Shown here piece by piece: positions 32,543 through 42,030 of a DNA stretch of 60,477 nucleotides. A model generated the notes under the pieces. It ran no database searches. It worked only from the letters and a program-made list of their open reading frames with translations, and was not told the DNA's origin. The translations under genes and the position numbers were made by a program. Position 1 is the stretch's first letter. Each line of letters starts with the position of its first letter. Origin of the DNA: an uncultured Eubacteriales bacterium (GTDB taxonomy: Bacteria; Bacillota; Clostridia; Christensenellales; CAG-314); NCBI GenBank assembly GCA_949289125.1, contig CASEME010000029.1, forward strand, positions 1-60,477, given 5' to 3'.

Positions 32543-34990
32543 ATGGGAGCAATATCACGTTACTTCAATCAACTGATAGAAAAGATACGCAAGAAGAGAA
32601 GCGGTGAGTTGGAGCAGGAACTCAACTTGCCCGAAGGCGAGCGTCATATTACTGACGGCATACCGCAACTTGCAAGACAGTGCGCTGCAGAAGGTATGGT
32701 CTTGTTGGAAAACGACGGCGTGTTGCCTTTTGCAAAAAGTACCAAAGTGGCAGTATTTGGCAGATGTCAGTACGACTACTTTTATGTAGGCTACGGCAGT
32801 GGCGGCGACGTTCATCCGCCTTACAAGGTAAGTCCTATGGACGCACTCAAAAAGGCAAGTGACAAAGGCGATATAGTGTTGGATGAAAGACTTGCCAATA
32901 TCTACAGCAAGTGGAGCAAAAAGCCTGCCAACATTCCCGACAACGGCAGATGGGGACATTGGCCCACCAACTACAGCGAAATGCGAGTAAGTAAAACGCT
33001 TGCAAAGTCTGTTGCCAAAGACAACGACGTTGCGTTGGTAATAATAGGCAGAGCGGCAGGTGAGGACAGAGAAAACAAACTTTCGCGCGGTAGTTTTTAT
33101 CTTACCAAAGCAGAGGAGAAGTTGCTCAAAACGGTAACTTCCGCCTTTAACAAAACGGTAGTATTGATGGACTGCGGCAACATAGTGGATATGTCGTGGC
33201 GCAAAAGATACGGCAACAAAATATCCGCATTGTTGTACGCATGGCAAGGCGGTATGGAAAGCGGCAACGCTATTGCAGACGTTTTGTGCGGCACAACCAA
33301 TCCGAGTGGCAAACTTACCGATACCGTTGTTGCAAAGTACATTTACTATCCGTCTTCCGATTGCTTTGGATGCAAAGAGTTTAACAACTATCAGGAAGAT
33401 ATATTTGTAGGCTACAGATATTTTGAAACTTTTGCACAAGGCAAAGTGTTGTATCCTTTTGGCTTTGGATTGAGTTATACAACGTTTGATATCAAAGCAG
33501 ATAGCGTTCAGCTCAACAATAGCACCTTTACTCTCAAAACTACTGTGACCAACACAGGTAGCAGAGCAGGTAAAGAAGTAGTACAAGTATATGTACATTG
33601 TCCGCAAGGCAAATTGGGCAAGCCTGACAAAGTGCTTGTAGCTTTTGCTAAGACCAACGAGCTCAAACCTCAACAAAGCCAAACGCTAACTCTTACTTTT
33701 GACAAGTACGATTTTGCAAGTTTTGACGATTACGGCACAAGTGGCAACAAATCTTGCTACGTATTGGAAGAAGGCGAGTACACTGTATATGTGGGCAACA
33801 GTGTGCGCAATGTTGTCAAGGCGCATAGTTTTACAATAAATAAGTGCGAAGTAGTTGCTACTGCTCACGGCGCTTGCAATGTGCAGTTTGGTTTTTATCG
33901 ACTTGTTGCGCAAGAGGGCAAAGAGGGCATAAAGCCTACTAAGGGTGTAGTAGTGCCCACCGATTACGACTTGCGTCAGCGTATTTTGGACAATTTGCCT
34001 ACGGCAGTAGAGTACACGGGCGACAAGGGTATTACTCTTGCAGACGTCAAGCAAGGCAAGCACAGTTTGGACAGCTTTGTTGCGCAGTTGACCGATGCAG
34101 AGTTGGAAGCACTTACTCGTGGCATAGGCAGAATGAACAGCGACTTGGGCGTCAAAGGCAATGCCGGTGCTTATGGCGGTATTTTGCCATCGTTACGCGA
34201 CAAAGGCGTGTTGCCTGTTATTACTACAGACGGACCTGCAGGCATACGTATAAGCAATTACACATCGCTATTGCCATGTGGTACAGCGCTTGCAAGCAGT
34301 TGGAACACCCAACTTGTGCAACAACTGTATGCAAAAGTGGGTGAAGAAATGAAATACTATGGCAGTGACGTATTGCTTGCCCCTGGTATGAATATTCACC
34401 GCAATCCGCTTTGTGGCAGAAACTTCGAATATTTTTCCGAAGATCCTGTTGTTAGCGGTCTAATAGCAAGTGCGGTAGTCAGTGGACTTCAAAGTCAAGG
34501 CGTTGGAGCATGTCCTAAGCACTTTGCGTGCAACAACCAAGAGGTCAACCGCAACTATAACGACAGCCGTCTGTCCGAGCGTGCATTGAGAGAAATTTAT
34601 CTCAAAGGCTTTGAGCTGTGCGTCAAACGTGCCAACCCTGCGCATATCATGACCAGCTACAACAAACTCAACGGCGTGTGGAGTCATTACAACTATGACT
34701 TGGCTACTACTATATTGCGTGAGGAGTGGGGATATCAAGGGTTGGTAATTACCGATTGGTGGATGCGTTCTTCCAAGAGTCCCGAGTTTCCCAATTTGCA
34801 GGACAACGCTTACCGTGTGCGCGCACAGGTAGACGTACTTATGCCCGGTGGCAAAACATTTGCCGAGCTGGAATATGTGTCTGACGGCACATTGCTGGCT
34901 ACATTGGGACAAAATGACGGTATTACGAGAGGGGAAATAGTGCGTTCGGCAAAAAATACACTCAATGCCGTTCTCAAACTTAAGTATTGA
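32543..34990 (+). CDS. Glycoside hydrolase family 3 beta-glycosidase with reversed domain order
   Basis: An 815-residue cytoplasmic enzyme; GAGGGTA precedes ATG 32543. The usual C-terminal alpha/beta sandwich comes first (about 40-300: EGMVLLENDGVLPF, YAWQGGMESGNAIADVL). A fibronectin-III-like module follows (about 335-430: VTNTGSRAGKEVVQVYV). The catalytic barrel is last (about 510-790: LLAPGMNIHRNPLCGRNFEY, KHFACNNQE, nucleophile Asp738 in ITDWW). This order is known in some Ruminococcus and Butyrivibrio beta-glucosidases. It probably cleaves beta-linked oligosaccharides. It is 110 bases after GH31 with no terminator between, so an operon is likely. Confidence 0.88.
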   Translation: MGAISRYFNQLIEKIRKKRSGELEQELNLPEGERHITDGIPQLARQCAAEGMVLLENDGVLPFAKSTKVAVFGRCQYDYFYVGYGSGGDVHPPYKVSPMDALKKASDKGDIVLDERLANIYSKWSKKPANIPDNGRWGHWPTNYSEMRVSKTLAKSVAKDNDVALVIIGRAAGEDRENKLSRGSFYLTKAEEKLLKTVTSAFNKTVVLMDCGNIVDMSWRKRYGNKISALLYAWQGGMESGNAIADVLCGTTNPSGKLTDTVVAKYIYYPSSDCFGCKEFNNYQEDIFVGYRYFETFAQGKVLYPFGFGLSYTTFDIKADSVQLNNSTFTLKTTVTNTGSRAGKEVVQVYVHCPQGKLGKPDKVLVAFAKTNELKPQQSQTLTLTFDKYDFASFDDYGTSGNKSCYVLEEGEYTVYVGNSVRNVVKAHSFTINKCEVVATAHGACNVQFGFYRLVAQEGKEGIKPTKGVVVPTDYDLRQRILDNLPTAVEYTGDKGITLADVKQGKHSLDSFVAQLTDAELEALTRGIGRMNSDLGVKGNAGAYGGILPSLRDKGVLPVITTDGPAGIRISNYTSLLPCGTALASSWNTQLVQQLYAKVGEEMKYYGSDVLLAPGMNIHRNPLCGRNFEYFSEDPVVSGLIASAVVSGLQSQGVGACPKHFACNNQEVNRNYNDSRLSERALREIYLKGFELCVKRANPAHIMTSYNKLNGVWSHYNYDLATTILREEWGYQGLVITDWWMRSSKSPEFPNLQDNAYRVRAQVDVLMPGGKTFAELEYVSDGTLLATLGQNDGITRGEIVRSAKNTLNAVLKLKY

Positions 34991-35132
34991 GGCAAACTGT
35001 ATTGAGCAAAAATTGTTTGCGCAAACTTTAGTTGTATTTGGCAAAAATACTTATTGCTATACCATTATTTATTTGTATAGTATCTCAATTCCACAGTGCG
35101 GATATATTACTAACAATTTACATTTGCAATTT

Positions 35133-35165
35133 ACCACCGAGGTTTAGCTTCGGTGGTATTTTTGT
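35133..35165 (+). terminator. Intrinsic terminator after GH3
   Basis: ACCACCGA (35133-35140) pairs with TCGGTGGT (35150-35157), followed by ATTTTTG. Confidence 0.7.
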
Positions 35166-35182
35166 TGTCTGTTTGGTGCATA

Positions 35183-35248
35183 TTTACAAAAAACTTACAA
35201 AACTTTGACTTTATATAGATAGTTGAAATTTGCAAAAACAAATATAAT
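35183..35248 (+). promoter_or_regulatory. Pho-box-like repeats and -10 of the pst-pho operon
   Basis: TTTACA (35183-35188), CTTACA (35194-35199) and TTGACT (35205-35210) lie exactly 11 bases apart. This matches the TT(A/C/T)ACA-N5 tandem layout bound by PhoP in Bacillus. TATAAT follows at 35243-35248, 32 bases before ATG 35280. The operon encodes its own PhoP and PhoR, so phosphate-starvation autoactivation is likely. Confidence 0.6.
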
Positions 35249-35279
35249 GCTTTCGATAACCAAACAGGAGGAAAATGAA

Positions 35280-36161
35280 ATGGTTAAAAAGATTGTTGCA
35301 ATCGTACTTATGATTGTACTTGGCGTAACAGCCGTATTTGTATTGACAGCATGCGGCGGCGAAAAGAATATTGCTGTTATCGGTCGTGAGGCTGGTAGTG
35401 GTACTCGTAGCGCTTATGAAGAACTTATCAAAAATGCTGACGGCGAAGAACTTGGAGATGTCGGTATGGTAAAGACAGCAGAAGAACTTCCCAAGACTTC
35501 TGACGTATTGACTAAGGTATCTACATTGCCCACAGCAATCGGATATGTATCTTTGGGTTCTGTCAATGACACTGTCAAAAAGTTGAGCGTCAATGGTGTA
35601 GAAGCTACTTCGAAAAATGTAATTAATGGCACATACAAACTTGCTCGTCCCTTTGTAATTATGACCAACAAAGCAATGGAAGGCAAGATGCAAGCACTTA
35701 CAGCAGACTTTATCAGCTTCCTTCAAAGCAGACAGGCTCAGGAAATTGTAGTTCAAGAAGGTTATGTAACAGTTGCAAGTGATACAGATTACTCAGCACC
35801 CGACGTAAAACCTGCTGGAGACGCTATAGTAATTAAAGGTAGCACATCTGTTGATCCTCTTATGGATAAGCTTATTGCTAAGTATCTCGAACTCAACGGA
35901 ACAGTATCTCAAAAGGATTTCAACAAAGACTGTCAAGGTAGTTCCGCTGGTAAAGAAGCAGCAAAGAACGACAAAACGGGCAACGTAATCGGATTGTCTT
36001 CCGCAGCAGTAACTGACGCAGCTCTTGCTACTTTCAACATTGCTCAGGACGCTATCGCAGTAATTGTCAATACCAACAACACATTGACCGATATCACAAT
36101 CGAACAGTTGTTTGATGTATATTCAGGCGCTGTACTCAAATTCAGTGAGTTGACTAAGTAA
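35280..36161 (+). CDS. pstS: Phosphate ABC transporter substrate-binding lipoprotein
   Basis: A 293-residue protein; ATG 35280 follows AGGAGG by 7 bases. It has a lipoprotein signal peptide with lipobox LTAC (Cys at about residue 23), then phosphate-binding segments REAGSGTRSAYEEL and KGSTSVDPLMDKL with DCQGSSAGKEAA. It captures phosphate outside the membrane and hands it to the fused PstCA permease. Only 13 bases separate it from the next gene. The order of the two lobes, with the GSGTRSA segment near the N-terminus and STSVDP mid-protein, looks shuffled relative to classic PstS. Confidence 0.9.
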   Translation: MVKKIVAIVLMIVLGVTAVFVLTACGGEKNIAVIGREAGSGTRSAYEELIKNADGEELGDVGMVKTAEELPKTSDVLTKVSTLPTAIGYVSLGSVNDTVKKLSVNGVEATSKNVINGTYKLARPFVIMTNKAMEGKMQALTADFISFLQSRQAQEIVVQEGYVTVASDTDYSAPDVKPAGDAIVIKGSTSVDPLMDKLIAKYLELNGTVSQKDFNKDCQGSSAGKEAAKNDKTGNVIGLSSAAVTDAALATFNIAQDAIAVIVNTNNTLTDITIEQLFDVYSGAVLKFSELTK

Positions 36162-36174
36162 TAAGGTAAGTACT

Positions 36175-38004
36175 ATGTTGCACTCTAAGTTGAAAGAGCG
36201 TGCAGGTAAAGTCTTGTTTGCAGTGACAGCTTGTATATGTATACTTGCAGTAGTTGCAATATTTCTGTTCATAATCATCAAGTCAATACCTGCTCTCTCC
36301 AAAATCGGAGTGTTTAAGTTTATCTTCGGTACTACATGGAAGCCTGATACTTCCGACACCTATGTTGAGGCACTTACAGGACAATATGGTATCCTTACTA
36401 TGATAGTAGGTACTATATTCTCTACTGTGGGTGCTTTGGCGGTTGGTGGAAGTCTGGGTTACTTCACCGCAGTATATCTTGCATTTTTCTGCAAGGGTAA
36501 ACTTAAACAAATTTTCAATTTCGTAATCAATCTTCTTGCAGGCATACCTTCCGTTATCTATGGTTTCTTTGGTATGCGTGTAGTGTCCAAACTGTTTTAT
36601 TCTCTCTCACCCACAGGTAGTGGCTCAGGGCTTTTGCTCGTGTCCGTGGTATTGGGTATGATGATACTGCCAACGGTAGTTGCCCTCACCAAGACGTCGT
36701 TAGAAGCAGTACCCAACCCTTATTACGAAGGCGCAAGAGCATTGGGAGCAACGCACGAAAAGGCAGTGTTCCGCACAATGGTGCCGGCTGCACGTTCGGG
36801 TATCACAGCTGCAATGATATTGGGCATTGGTCGTGCACTTGGCGAAACAATGGCTGTCGTTATGCTTGCAGGCAACTCCCCCGTGTTCCCAACTGGCTTT
36901 TTCCAAAGCTTCCGTACACTGACTGCCAACATAGTGTTGGAGATGGGCTACGCAGGCGAAGTGCAGATGGGTGCGCTGTTTGCAACGGGCGGCGTTTTGT
37001 TAGTATTTGTTGCCATTATCAACCTTCTGCTTGGATTGGTAACCAATCAAAAGCTCAAAGAAAAGCGTAAGGAAAAAGCAAAAAAATCTCGTGACCTATT
37101 TGGTGTTTTGCATCAAAAAATCAACTTTGCAAAAGTCGGCAAGTATGCAAGTTTTGTTGCTACGGCGTTTGCAGGTGTATTTTTGGTGACGTTGGTACTG
37201 TTTGTACTTATCAATGGTCTGCCGCACATAACTTGGCAACTTCTGTTTGGCGAATTTGAGTTTGGTGGAGAAGTAACCATATTCCCTGCTATTGTGTCCA
37301 CTTTGATGGTGGTATTTATCTCGTTGATAGTGGCTATACCTTTGGGTATTGCAACGGCAATATTCCTCAACGAATATACCAAAAAAGGCAGCAAGCTTGT
37401 TGCAACTATCCGCAGTGCAATAGACATACTTAGCGGTGTGCCGTCCATTGTCTACGGACTGTTTGGCGCAATTACCTTTGTAGTGTTGACCAACAATCAG
37501 ATGACCATATTGGCAGGCGGACTGACAATCAGTCTTATGCTGTTGCCTACCGTTGTACGTTCTACCGAAGAAAGCTTGAAAGCCGTGCCTGACAGTTTCC
37601 GTGAAGGTTCGTTGGCACTGGGTGCCGGCAAATTGCGTACCATATTCCGTGTCGTATTGCCAAGTGCTTTCCCGGGTATAATGTCTGCTGTAATTTTGAG
37701 TATAGGCAGAGTAGTAAGCGAATCTGCGCCCTTTATGTTTACTATGGGCGCAAGTCTTAAACCTATGCCGGATGGCTTTTTGAGCGGTGGTACGTCACTT
37801 GCAGTGGCACTGTATGTGCTGGCAGGTGAAGGCTTGCACCTCAACGAAGCGTATGCAACTGCGGCTGTCCTTCTGATACTTGTAACAGGTATCAACTTGC
37901 TTGCTCAGTATGTGGGTGGCAAACTCAAAAGAGACGGCAAAAAGAAAAAAGTCAAAAAAGCAAAGAAAGCAAACTTAACACAAGGACAAGAACAAAATGT
38001 TTAG
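36175..38004 (+). CDS. pstCA: Phosphate ABC transporter permease, PstC-PstA fusion
   Basis: A 609-residue protein joining both permease subunits in one chain. The first half (about 1-300) is PstC-like, with PSVIYGFFG and the EAA-loop [21 protein letters not shown] Lys/Arg-rich linker (about 285-305) follows. The second half (about 320-585) is PstA-like, with [11 protein letters not shown] and the EAA-loop [20 protein letters not shown]. Both loops that dock to PstB are intact. About twelve membrane helices are expected. There is no stop or frameshift at the joint. Its end overlaps pstB by eight bases. Confidence 0.93.
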   Translation: MLHSKLKERAGKVLFAVTACICILAVVAIFLFIIIKSIPALSKIGVFKFIFGTTWKPDTSDTYVEALTGQYGILTMIVGTIFSTVGALAVGGSLGYFTAVYLAFFCKGKLKQIFNFVINLLAGIPSVIYGFFGMRVVSKLFYSLSPTGSGSGLLLVSVVLGMMILPTVVALTKTSLEAVPNPYYEGARALGATHEKAVFRTMVPAARSGITAAMILGIGRALGETMAVVMLAGNSPVFPTGFFQSFRTLTANIVLEMGYAGEVQMGALFATGGVLLVFVAIINLLLGLVTNQKLKEKRKEKAKKSRDLFGVLHQKINFAKVGKYASFVATAFAGVFLVTLVLFVLINGLPHITWQLLFGEFEFGGEVTIFPAIVSTLMVVFISLIVAIPLGIATAIFLNEYTKKGSKLVATIRSAIDILSGVPSIVYGLFGAITFVVLTNNQMTILAGGLTISLMLLPTVVRSTEESLKAVPDSFREGSLALGAGKLRTIFRVVLPSAFPGIMSAVILSIGRVVSESAPFMFTMGASLKPMPDGFLSGGTSLAVALYVLAGEGLHLNEAYATAAVLLILVTGINLLAQYVGGKLKRDGKKKKVKKAKKANLTQGQEQNV

Positions 38005-38800
38005 GAAGAAAAAGCAAACGTCCGAGCAACAAGTACAACTTAACTACGGACAAAACATATCTGTCAGCGACGTCAATCTTCATTACGGCGAATTTCACGC
38101 TCTCAAAAATATCAACATTGAGATACCCGAAAAACAGATAACGGCGTTTATCGGACCGTCCGGTTGCGGCAAATCCACATTGCTCAAATGTTTCAACCGC
38201 ATGAACGACCTTGTAGAAGGTTGCAAAATTGAAGGTAAATTTTTGATCGGCGAAGTGGATATTTATGCGCCGACCACTGACGTCAACGAACTGCGCAAAA
38301 ATGTGGGTATGGTTTTTCAAAAACCCAACCCCTTCCCTATGAGCGTGTACGACAATATTGCTTATGGTCCACGCACATTTGGTATACGCAACCGTGCTCA
38401 GCTGGACGAGATAGTGGAACGCACCTTGAAGCAGGCTGCAATGTGGGAAGAACTCAAAGACAGACTCAATAAGTCTGCTTTGGGACTTTCGGGCGGTCAG
38501 CAACAACGTCTGTGTATAGCCCGTGCGCTTGCCGTTCAGCCCAAAATAATACTTATGGACGAGCCTACCAGCGCTTTGGACCCAATATCTACAGCTAAGA
38601 TTGAGGAGTTGTGTATGGAACTGAAAAAGGATGTGACCGTTGTAATTGTTACACACAACATGCAACAGGCAGCTCGTATATCCGACAAGACAGGCTTTTT
38701 CCTGTTGGGTGAGCTTGTGGAATTCAACGACACGGATACTTTGTTCAGTTCACCTGCAAAAGAGGAGACCGAGCGCTACATTACCGGTAGATTCGGTTGA
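37997..38800 (+). CDS. pstB: Phosphate ABC transporter ATPase
   Basis: A 267-residue ABC ATPase. Walker [11 protein letters not shown]-loop [16 protein letters not shown] (typical PstB), signature LSGGQQQRL, Walker [13 protein letters not shown] and switch His in VTHNM are all present. A 20-residue polar extension precedes the domain. It drives phosphate uptake through PstCA and is translationally coupled to it by an eight-base overlap. Confidence 0.96.
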   Translation: MFRKKKQTSEQQVQLNYGQNISVSDVNLHYGEFHALKNINIEIPEKQITAFIGPSGCGKSTLLKCFNRMNDLVEGCKIEGKFLIGEVDIYAPTTDVNELRKNVGMVFQKPNPFPMSVYDNIAYGPRTFGIRNRAQLDEIVERTLKQAAMWEELKDRLNKSALGLSGGQQQRLCIARALAVQPKIILMDEPTSALDPISTAKIEELCMELKKDVTVVIVTHNMQQAARISDKTGFFLLGELVEFNDTDTLFSSPAKEETERYITGRFG

Positions 38801-38825
38801 TATTGACGACTGATAGTGTTATAAT
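38797..38825 (+). promoter_or_regulatory. Internal promoter before phoU
   Basis: TTGATA (38797-38802), a 17-base spacer and TATAAT (38820-38825). The -35 box overlaps the pstB stop codon. It would allow phoU-phoP-phoR expression without the full operon. Confidence 0.6.
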
Positions 38826-38896
38826 TGCTACAAGCCAAGTATTGTGGCAATTGCAGATATCGTACAACTTGTGTTCTACAAAAATAAGGAGAAATT

Positions 38897-39547
38897 ATGA
38901 ACAAGGCAATACTTGACGAACAGCTGGAACAGCTCAACATAAAACTTGCTACAATGTGCCGTCTTGTCGAGAAGATGCTTCAAGACGCTGTCAATGCGTT
39001 GCGCACAGCGGACAAAAAGCTTGCCGACGAAGTAGTAAAGTCTGACGAAAAAGTAAACGCTGCGGAATTGGAAATAGAGCATACATGCTTGCAGTTGCTG
39101 CTTATGCAACATCCGTTTGCAAAGGACTTTCGTGAGCTGTCCACAATATTGAAAGTAATAACAGACATCGAACGTATAGGCGATCAGGCTGCCGACATAG
39201 CAGGACTTGTGGAAAACAACAGCAGTGCTATGGACTGGAACGCTACACATATACCGTCAATGTGTACGTTGGCAATCAAAATGGTGCATGACGCAGTAGA
39301 CTCGTTTTTGACACGAAACGAACAACTTGCCGATGCTACCGCCAAGCTTGACGACTCTATGGACACATACTTTACTACCGTGCGTACAGAGCTTGCCAAC
39401 CATTTGAGACAAAACGCCGATTGTGCGGAAGCGTGGTTGACGCTTTTGATGGTGGCTAAGTATTTTGAACGTGTAGGCGATCACGCAGTCAATATCTGCG
39501 AGTGGACGGATTATCAAGCCAGAGGAACACATACAAAATTCGAATGA
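38897..39547 (+). CDS. phoU: Phosphate signalling protein PhoU
   Basis: A 216-residue all-helical protein with two PhoU repeats (LVEKMLQDAVNAL and ITDIERIGDQAADIA; IKMVHDAVDSFL and AKYFERVGDHAVNICEW). The E.IGD/E.VGDHA metal-binding motifs are kept. It links PstB transport state to the PhoR kinase and limits uptake. AAGGAG precedes ATG 38897. Its stop overlaps the phoP start (ATGA at 39544-39547). Confidence 0.95.
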   Translation: MNKAILDEQLEQLNIKLATMCRLVEKMLQDAVNALRTADKKLADEVVKSDEKVNAAELEIEHTCLQLLLMQHPFAKDFRELSTILKVITDIERIGDQAADIAGLVENNSSAMDWNATHIPSMCTLAIKMVHDAVDSFLTRNEQLADATAKLDDSMDTYFTTVRTELANHLRQNADCAEAWLTLLMVAKYFERVGDHAVNICEWTDYQARGTHTKFE

Positions 39548-40206
39548 AAGACGTAATTTACATCATTGAAGACGACGAAGGTATAAGAGATTTGTACGAG
39601 TGTGCGTTGTCGCAACAGTACGATTTGCAAATGTTTGAAAGTGGCAGTGCGTTTTTTGCTCGTTACGACGAGACAAAACCGGACATGCTTATCATCGACA
39701 TTATGTTACCCGACATGGACGGCTACGAAATACTGACAAAGATAAGAGAGCGTGACGAACGTATCCCTATACTTATGGTGTCTGCAAAGTCAGACGAAAT
39801 GAGTTCGGTCAAAGGTTTGTCCAAGGGTGCGGACGACTATATTACCAAGCCGTTTTCTGTAATGGACTTGTTGGCACGTGTCAAAGCGTGTCTGCGTCGA
39901 GCAAAGTTGTATGTCAAGACGCAAAACGCTTTTACTATAGACAATGCCAACTTTGCAATCTTTTACAAAGGCGTCGACTTGCAGTTGACAGTAAAAGAAT
40001 TTAAGCTCATGCGTTTTCTGCTGAGCAATGCGGGACGTACGCTCACCCGTGACGAGCTTTTCAAAGAGCTGTGGGGTGACGAAAACTATGTGGAGAGTCG
40101 TGCGCTGGATATGCACATATCTGAGCTTCGTGACAAACTTCGCAACGCAGGCGCAGAAAACGTAATTACTACCGCACGCGGCATAGGTTACCGCGTCAAT
40201 ATATGA
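39544..40206 (+). CDS. phoP: OmpR-family response regulator of the Pho system
   Basis: A 220-residue regulator; ATG 39544 overlaps the phoU stop, and no ribosome binding site supports the upstream in-frame ATG. The receiver has IIEDDEG (acidic pocket), the phospho-acceptor Asp in LIIDIMLPDMDG and the Lys of YITKPFS. The winged-helix DNA-binding domain (ELFKELWGDENYVESRALDM, ISELRDKLR) follows. It probably binds the Pho boxes at 35183-35210. Its stop overlaps the phoR start. Confidence 0.92.
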   Translation: MKDVIYIIEDDEGIRDLYECALSQQYDLQMFESGSAFFARYDETKPDMLIIDIMLPDMDGYEILTKIRERDERIPILMVSAKSDEMSSVKGLSKGADDYITKPFSVMDLLARVKACLRRAKLYVKTQNAFTIDNANFAIFYKGVDLQLTVKEFKLMRFLLSNAGRTLTRDELFKELWGDENYVESRALDMHISELRDKLRNAGAENVITTARGIGYRVNI

Positions 40207-41894
40207 AAAAGAAAATTATTTTGCGCTGTTGGCTTGTATCATTGCTGACGGCGTTGTTAGTTTTGGTATCAGTATTTGCAATAACTTACGGCGTTTCGGC
40301 AAGCAACGTGCGCAACAATCTGTCGTACGAGACCGATGTATATATCAAGTTGCTTGACGAGGACTTTGACGGCACGATTACTGCTTTGGAAAATGTAGTA
40401 AGGTGGAACGTGCGTTTGACTGTGTTTGATATAGAGGGCAATCCTCTGTTTGAAAGCGATACTTCGCTTGGTTTGTTGGACAATCATCTCGACAGACCGG
40501 AAATGCAGGGCGCACTTAACGGCAAACCTACCTATACGCAACGATATTCCAAGACGTTTGGACGCAATATGATGTATTATGCCAAACTTACAACAGACGA
40601 ACAGCATATAGTGCGTTTGGCAATGCCAACTTCCTCTGTTTCGTCAGTGATAGTGCAGAGTATTGCTCCCGTCATTGTAACTTTGGTGTTGGCGCTGTTT
40701 GTGTCATATTTGCTTGCCAACTGTACAGGCAAACAGGTTGCTTCTCGTATGCAGTCTATCTGCGACAGTCTTCACAGCCTCAACAGCGGCAACTACAAGC
40801 CGATTAAAGCATCTATGAACGATGGCGAAAGTTTTGCTGTATTGAGCGAGATTAACGATTTGTTTGTAAGATTGGACAGTCAGTACAAACAATCGGATTT
40901 TGAGCGCACACAATCGCAGTTTATACTTAACAGTATCTCGCAAGGCGTTGTAGCTTTCAACAGCGAGAGCAAGGTGGAGTTTATCAACAATTCGGCTGTC
41001 AATATGCTTGGCAGAGGACAGGTTGGCATGCCCTATGTAATTTTGCTCGATAGCCCCGAATTGTGCGAGTTTTACCAAAAGGCAATGAACGGAGGCGGTA
41101 CGGCAGAGTTTCAGTGCAACGGCAAACAAATTGCATTTAGCCTTACTTTGACAGATGGCGCATTGTCAGACCGTATGCCTTATCTGTTGATATTGAGCGA
41201 CGTGACAGCGGAAAAGCAGTGGATAAAGCAAAAAAATAGTTTCTTTTCCAATGCTTCACACGAACTCAAAACGCCATTGACGACTATACAAGGTCTTGCA
41301 GAGTCACTTGCCGCACAGGATACAGACGCACAAACGGCAAAATATTTGCAGCGTATTTATACAGAGAGTGTACGTATGAACAATCTTGTTATGGATATGT
41401 TGTATATTGACCGTTTGGAAAACGAAGCCAAAGCTGCAGACTGTGAAAATGTGCGTTTGTCCGATATTGTAGCTGATATTGTTGCCGAACACGAAAAAAC
41501 TATCAAACAAAAAGAACTTACAGTTGAGGTTAAAGGCGATATAACTGTCAAAGCCGATTACCGAGATATGTCCGAACTTGTTGGCAATATCTTTGGCAAT
41601 GCTGTCAATTACAACGTAAAGGACGGCAGTATCAAAGTGGATATGCACACCGACAAAGAGGGCAGAGCAGTGTTTGCCGTAGCAGACAGCGGTATAGGTA
41701 TTCCGTCACAGCACCTTCCACGTATTTGCGAACGCTTTTACAGAGTAGACAAAGGACGTTCCAACAAAACAGGTGGTACGGGCTTAGGCTTGTCTATAGT
41801 CAAACATATCTGTATACGTTACAATGCTGTGTTGGACATCAAAAGCCAAGAAACCAAAGGCACAACGGTAACCGTCACTTTACCAAAGGCTTGA
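40203..41894 (+). CDS. phoR: Sensor histidine kinase of the Pho system
   Basis: A 563-residue membrane kinase. Helices at about 9-30 and 152-178 flank an extracellular sensor region. HAMP-like and PAS regions follow (SISQGVVAFNSESKVEFINN). The HisKA box is NASHELKTPLTTIQGL, and the ATPase has N-box GNIFGNAVNYNVKD, DSGIGIP and GGTGLGLSIVKHI. It phosphorylates PhoP when phosphate is scarce, with input from PstB/PhoU. The start overlaps the phoP stop (ATGA). Confidence 0.92.
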   Translation: MKKKIILRCWLVSLLTALLVLVSVFAITYGVSASNVRNNLSYETDVYIKLLDEDFDGTITALENVVRWNVRLTVFDIEGNPLFESDTSLGLLDNHLDRPEMQGALNGKPTYTQRYSKTFGRNMMYYAKLTTDEQHIVRLAMPTSSVSSVIVQSIAPVIVTLVLALFVSYLLANCTGKQVASRMQSICDSLHSLNSGNYKPIKASMNDGESFAVLSEINDLFVRLDSQYKQSDFERTQSQFILNSISQGVVAFNSESKVEFINNSAVNMLGRGQVGMPYVILLDSPELCEFYQKAMNGGGTAEFQCNGKQIAFSLTLTDGALSDRMPYLLILSDVTAEKQWIKQKNSFFSNASHELKTPLTTIQGLAESLAAQDTDAQTAKYLQRIYTESVRMNNLVMDMLYIDRLENEAKAADCENVRLSDIVADIVAEHEKTIKQKELTVEVKGDITVKADYRDMSELVGNIFGNAVNYNVKDGSIKVDMHTDKEGRAVFAVADSGIGIPSQHLPRICERFYRVDKGRSNKTGGTGLGLSIVKHICIRYNAVLDIKSQETKGTTVTVTLPKA

Positions 41895-41966
41895 CAATGT
41901 GTCACAGTAAAACGCAGTTAAGGTAAAAAGTTTATTTGCGACAAATATAAGTTGCAACAAATAAAG

Positions 41967-42006
41967 CGAAAAAATAACCGCCCCAAAGTTTGTACCTTGG
42001 AGCGGT
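41967..42006 (-). terminator. Terminator between convergent phoR and fba
   Basis: On the minus strand, AACCGCTCCAAGG pairs with CTTTGGGGCGGTT (41976-42006), followed by ATTTTTTCG. It mainly ends the fba transcript; its plus-strand T tract is weak. Confidence 0.75.
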
Positions 42007-42030
42007 TGCTTTGTTGTAAATTGAAATAGA

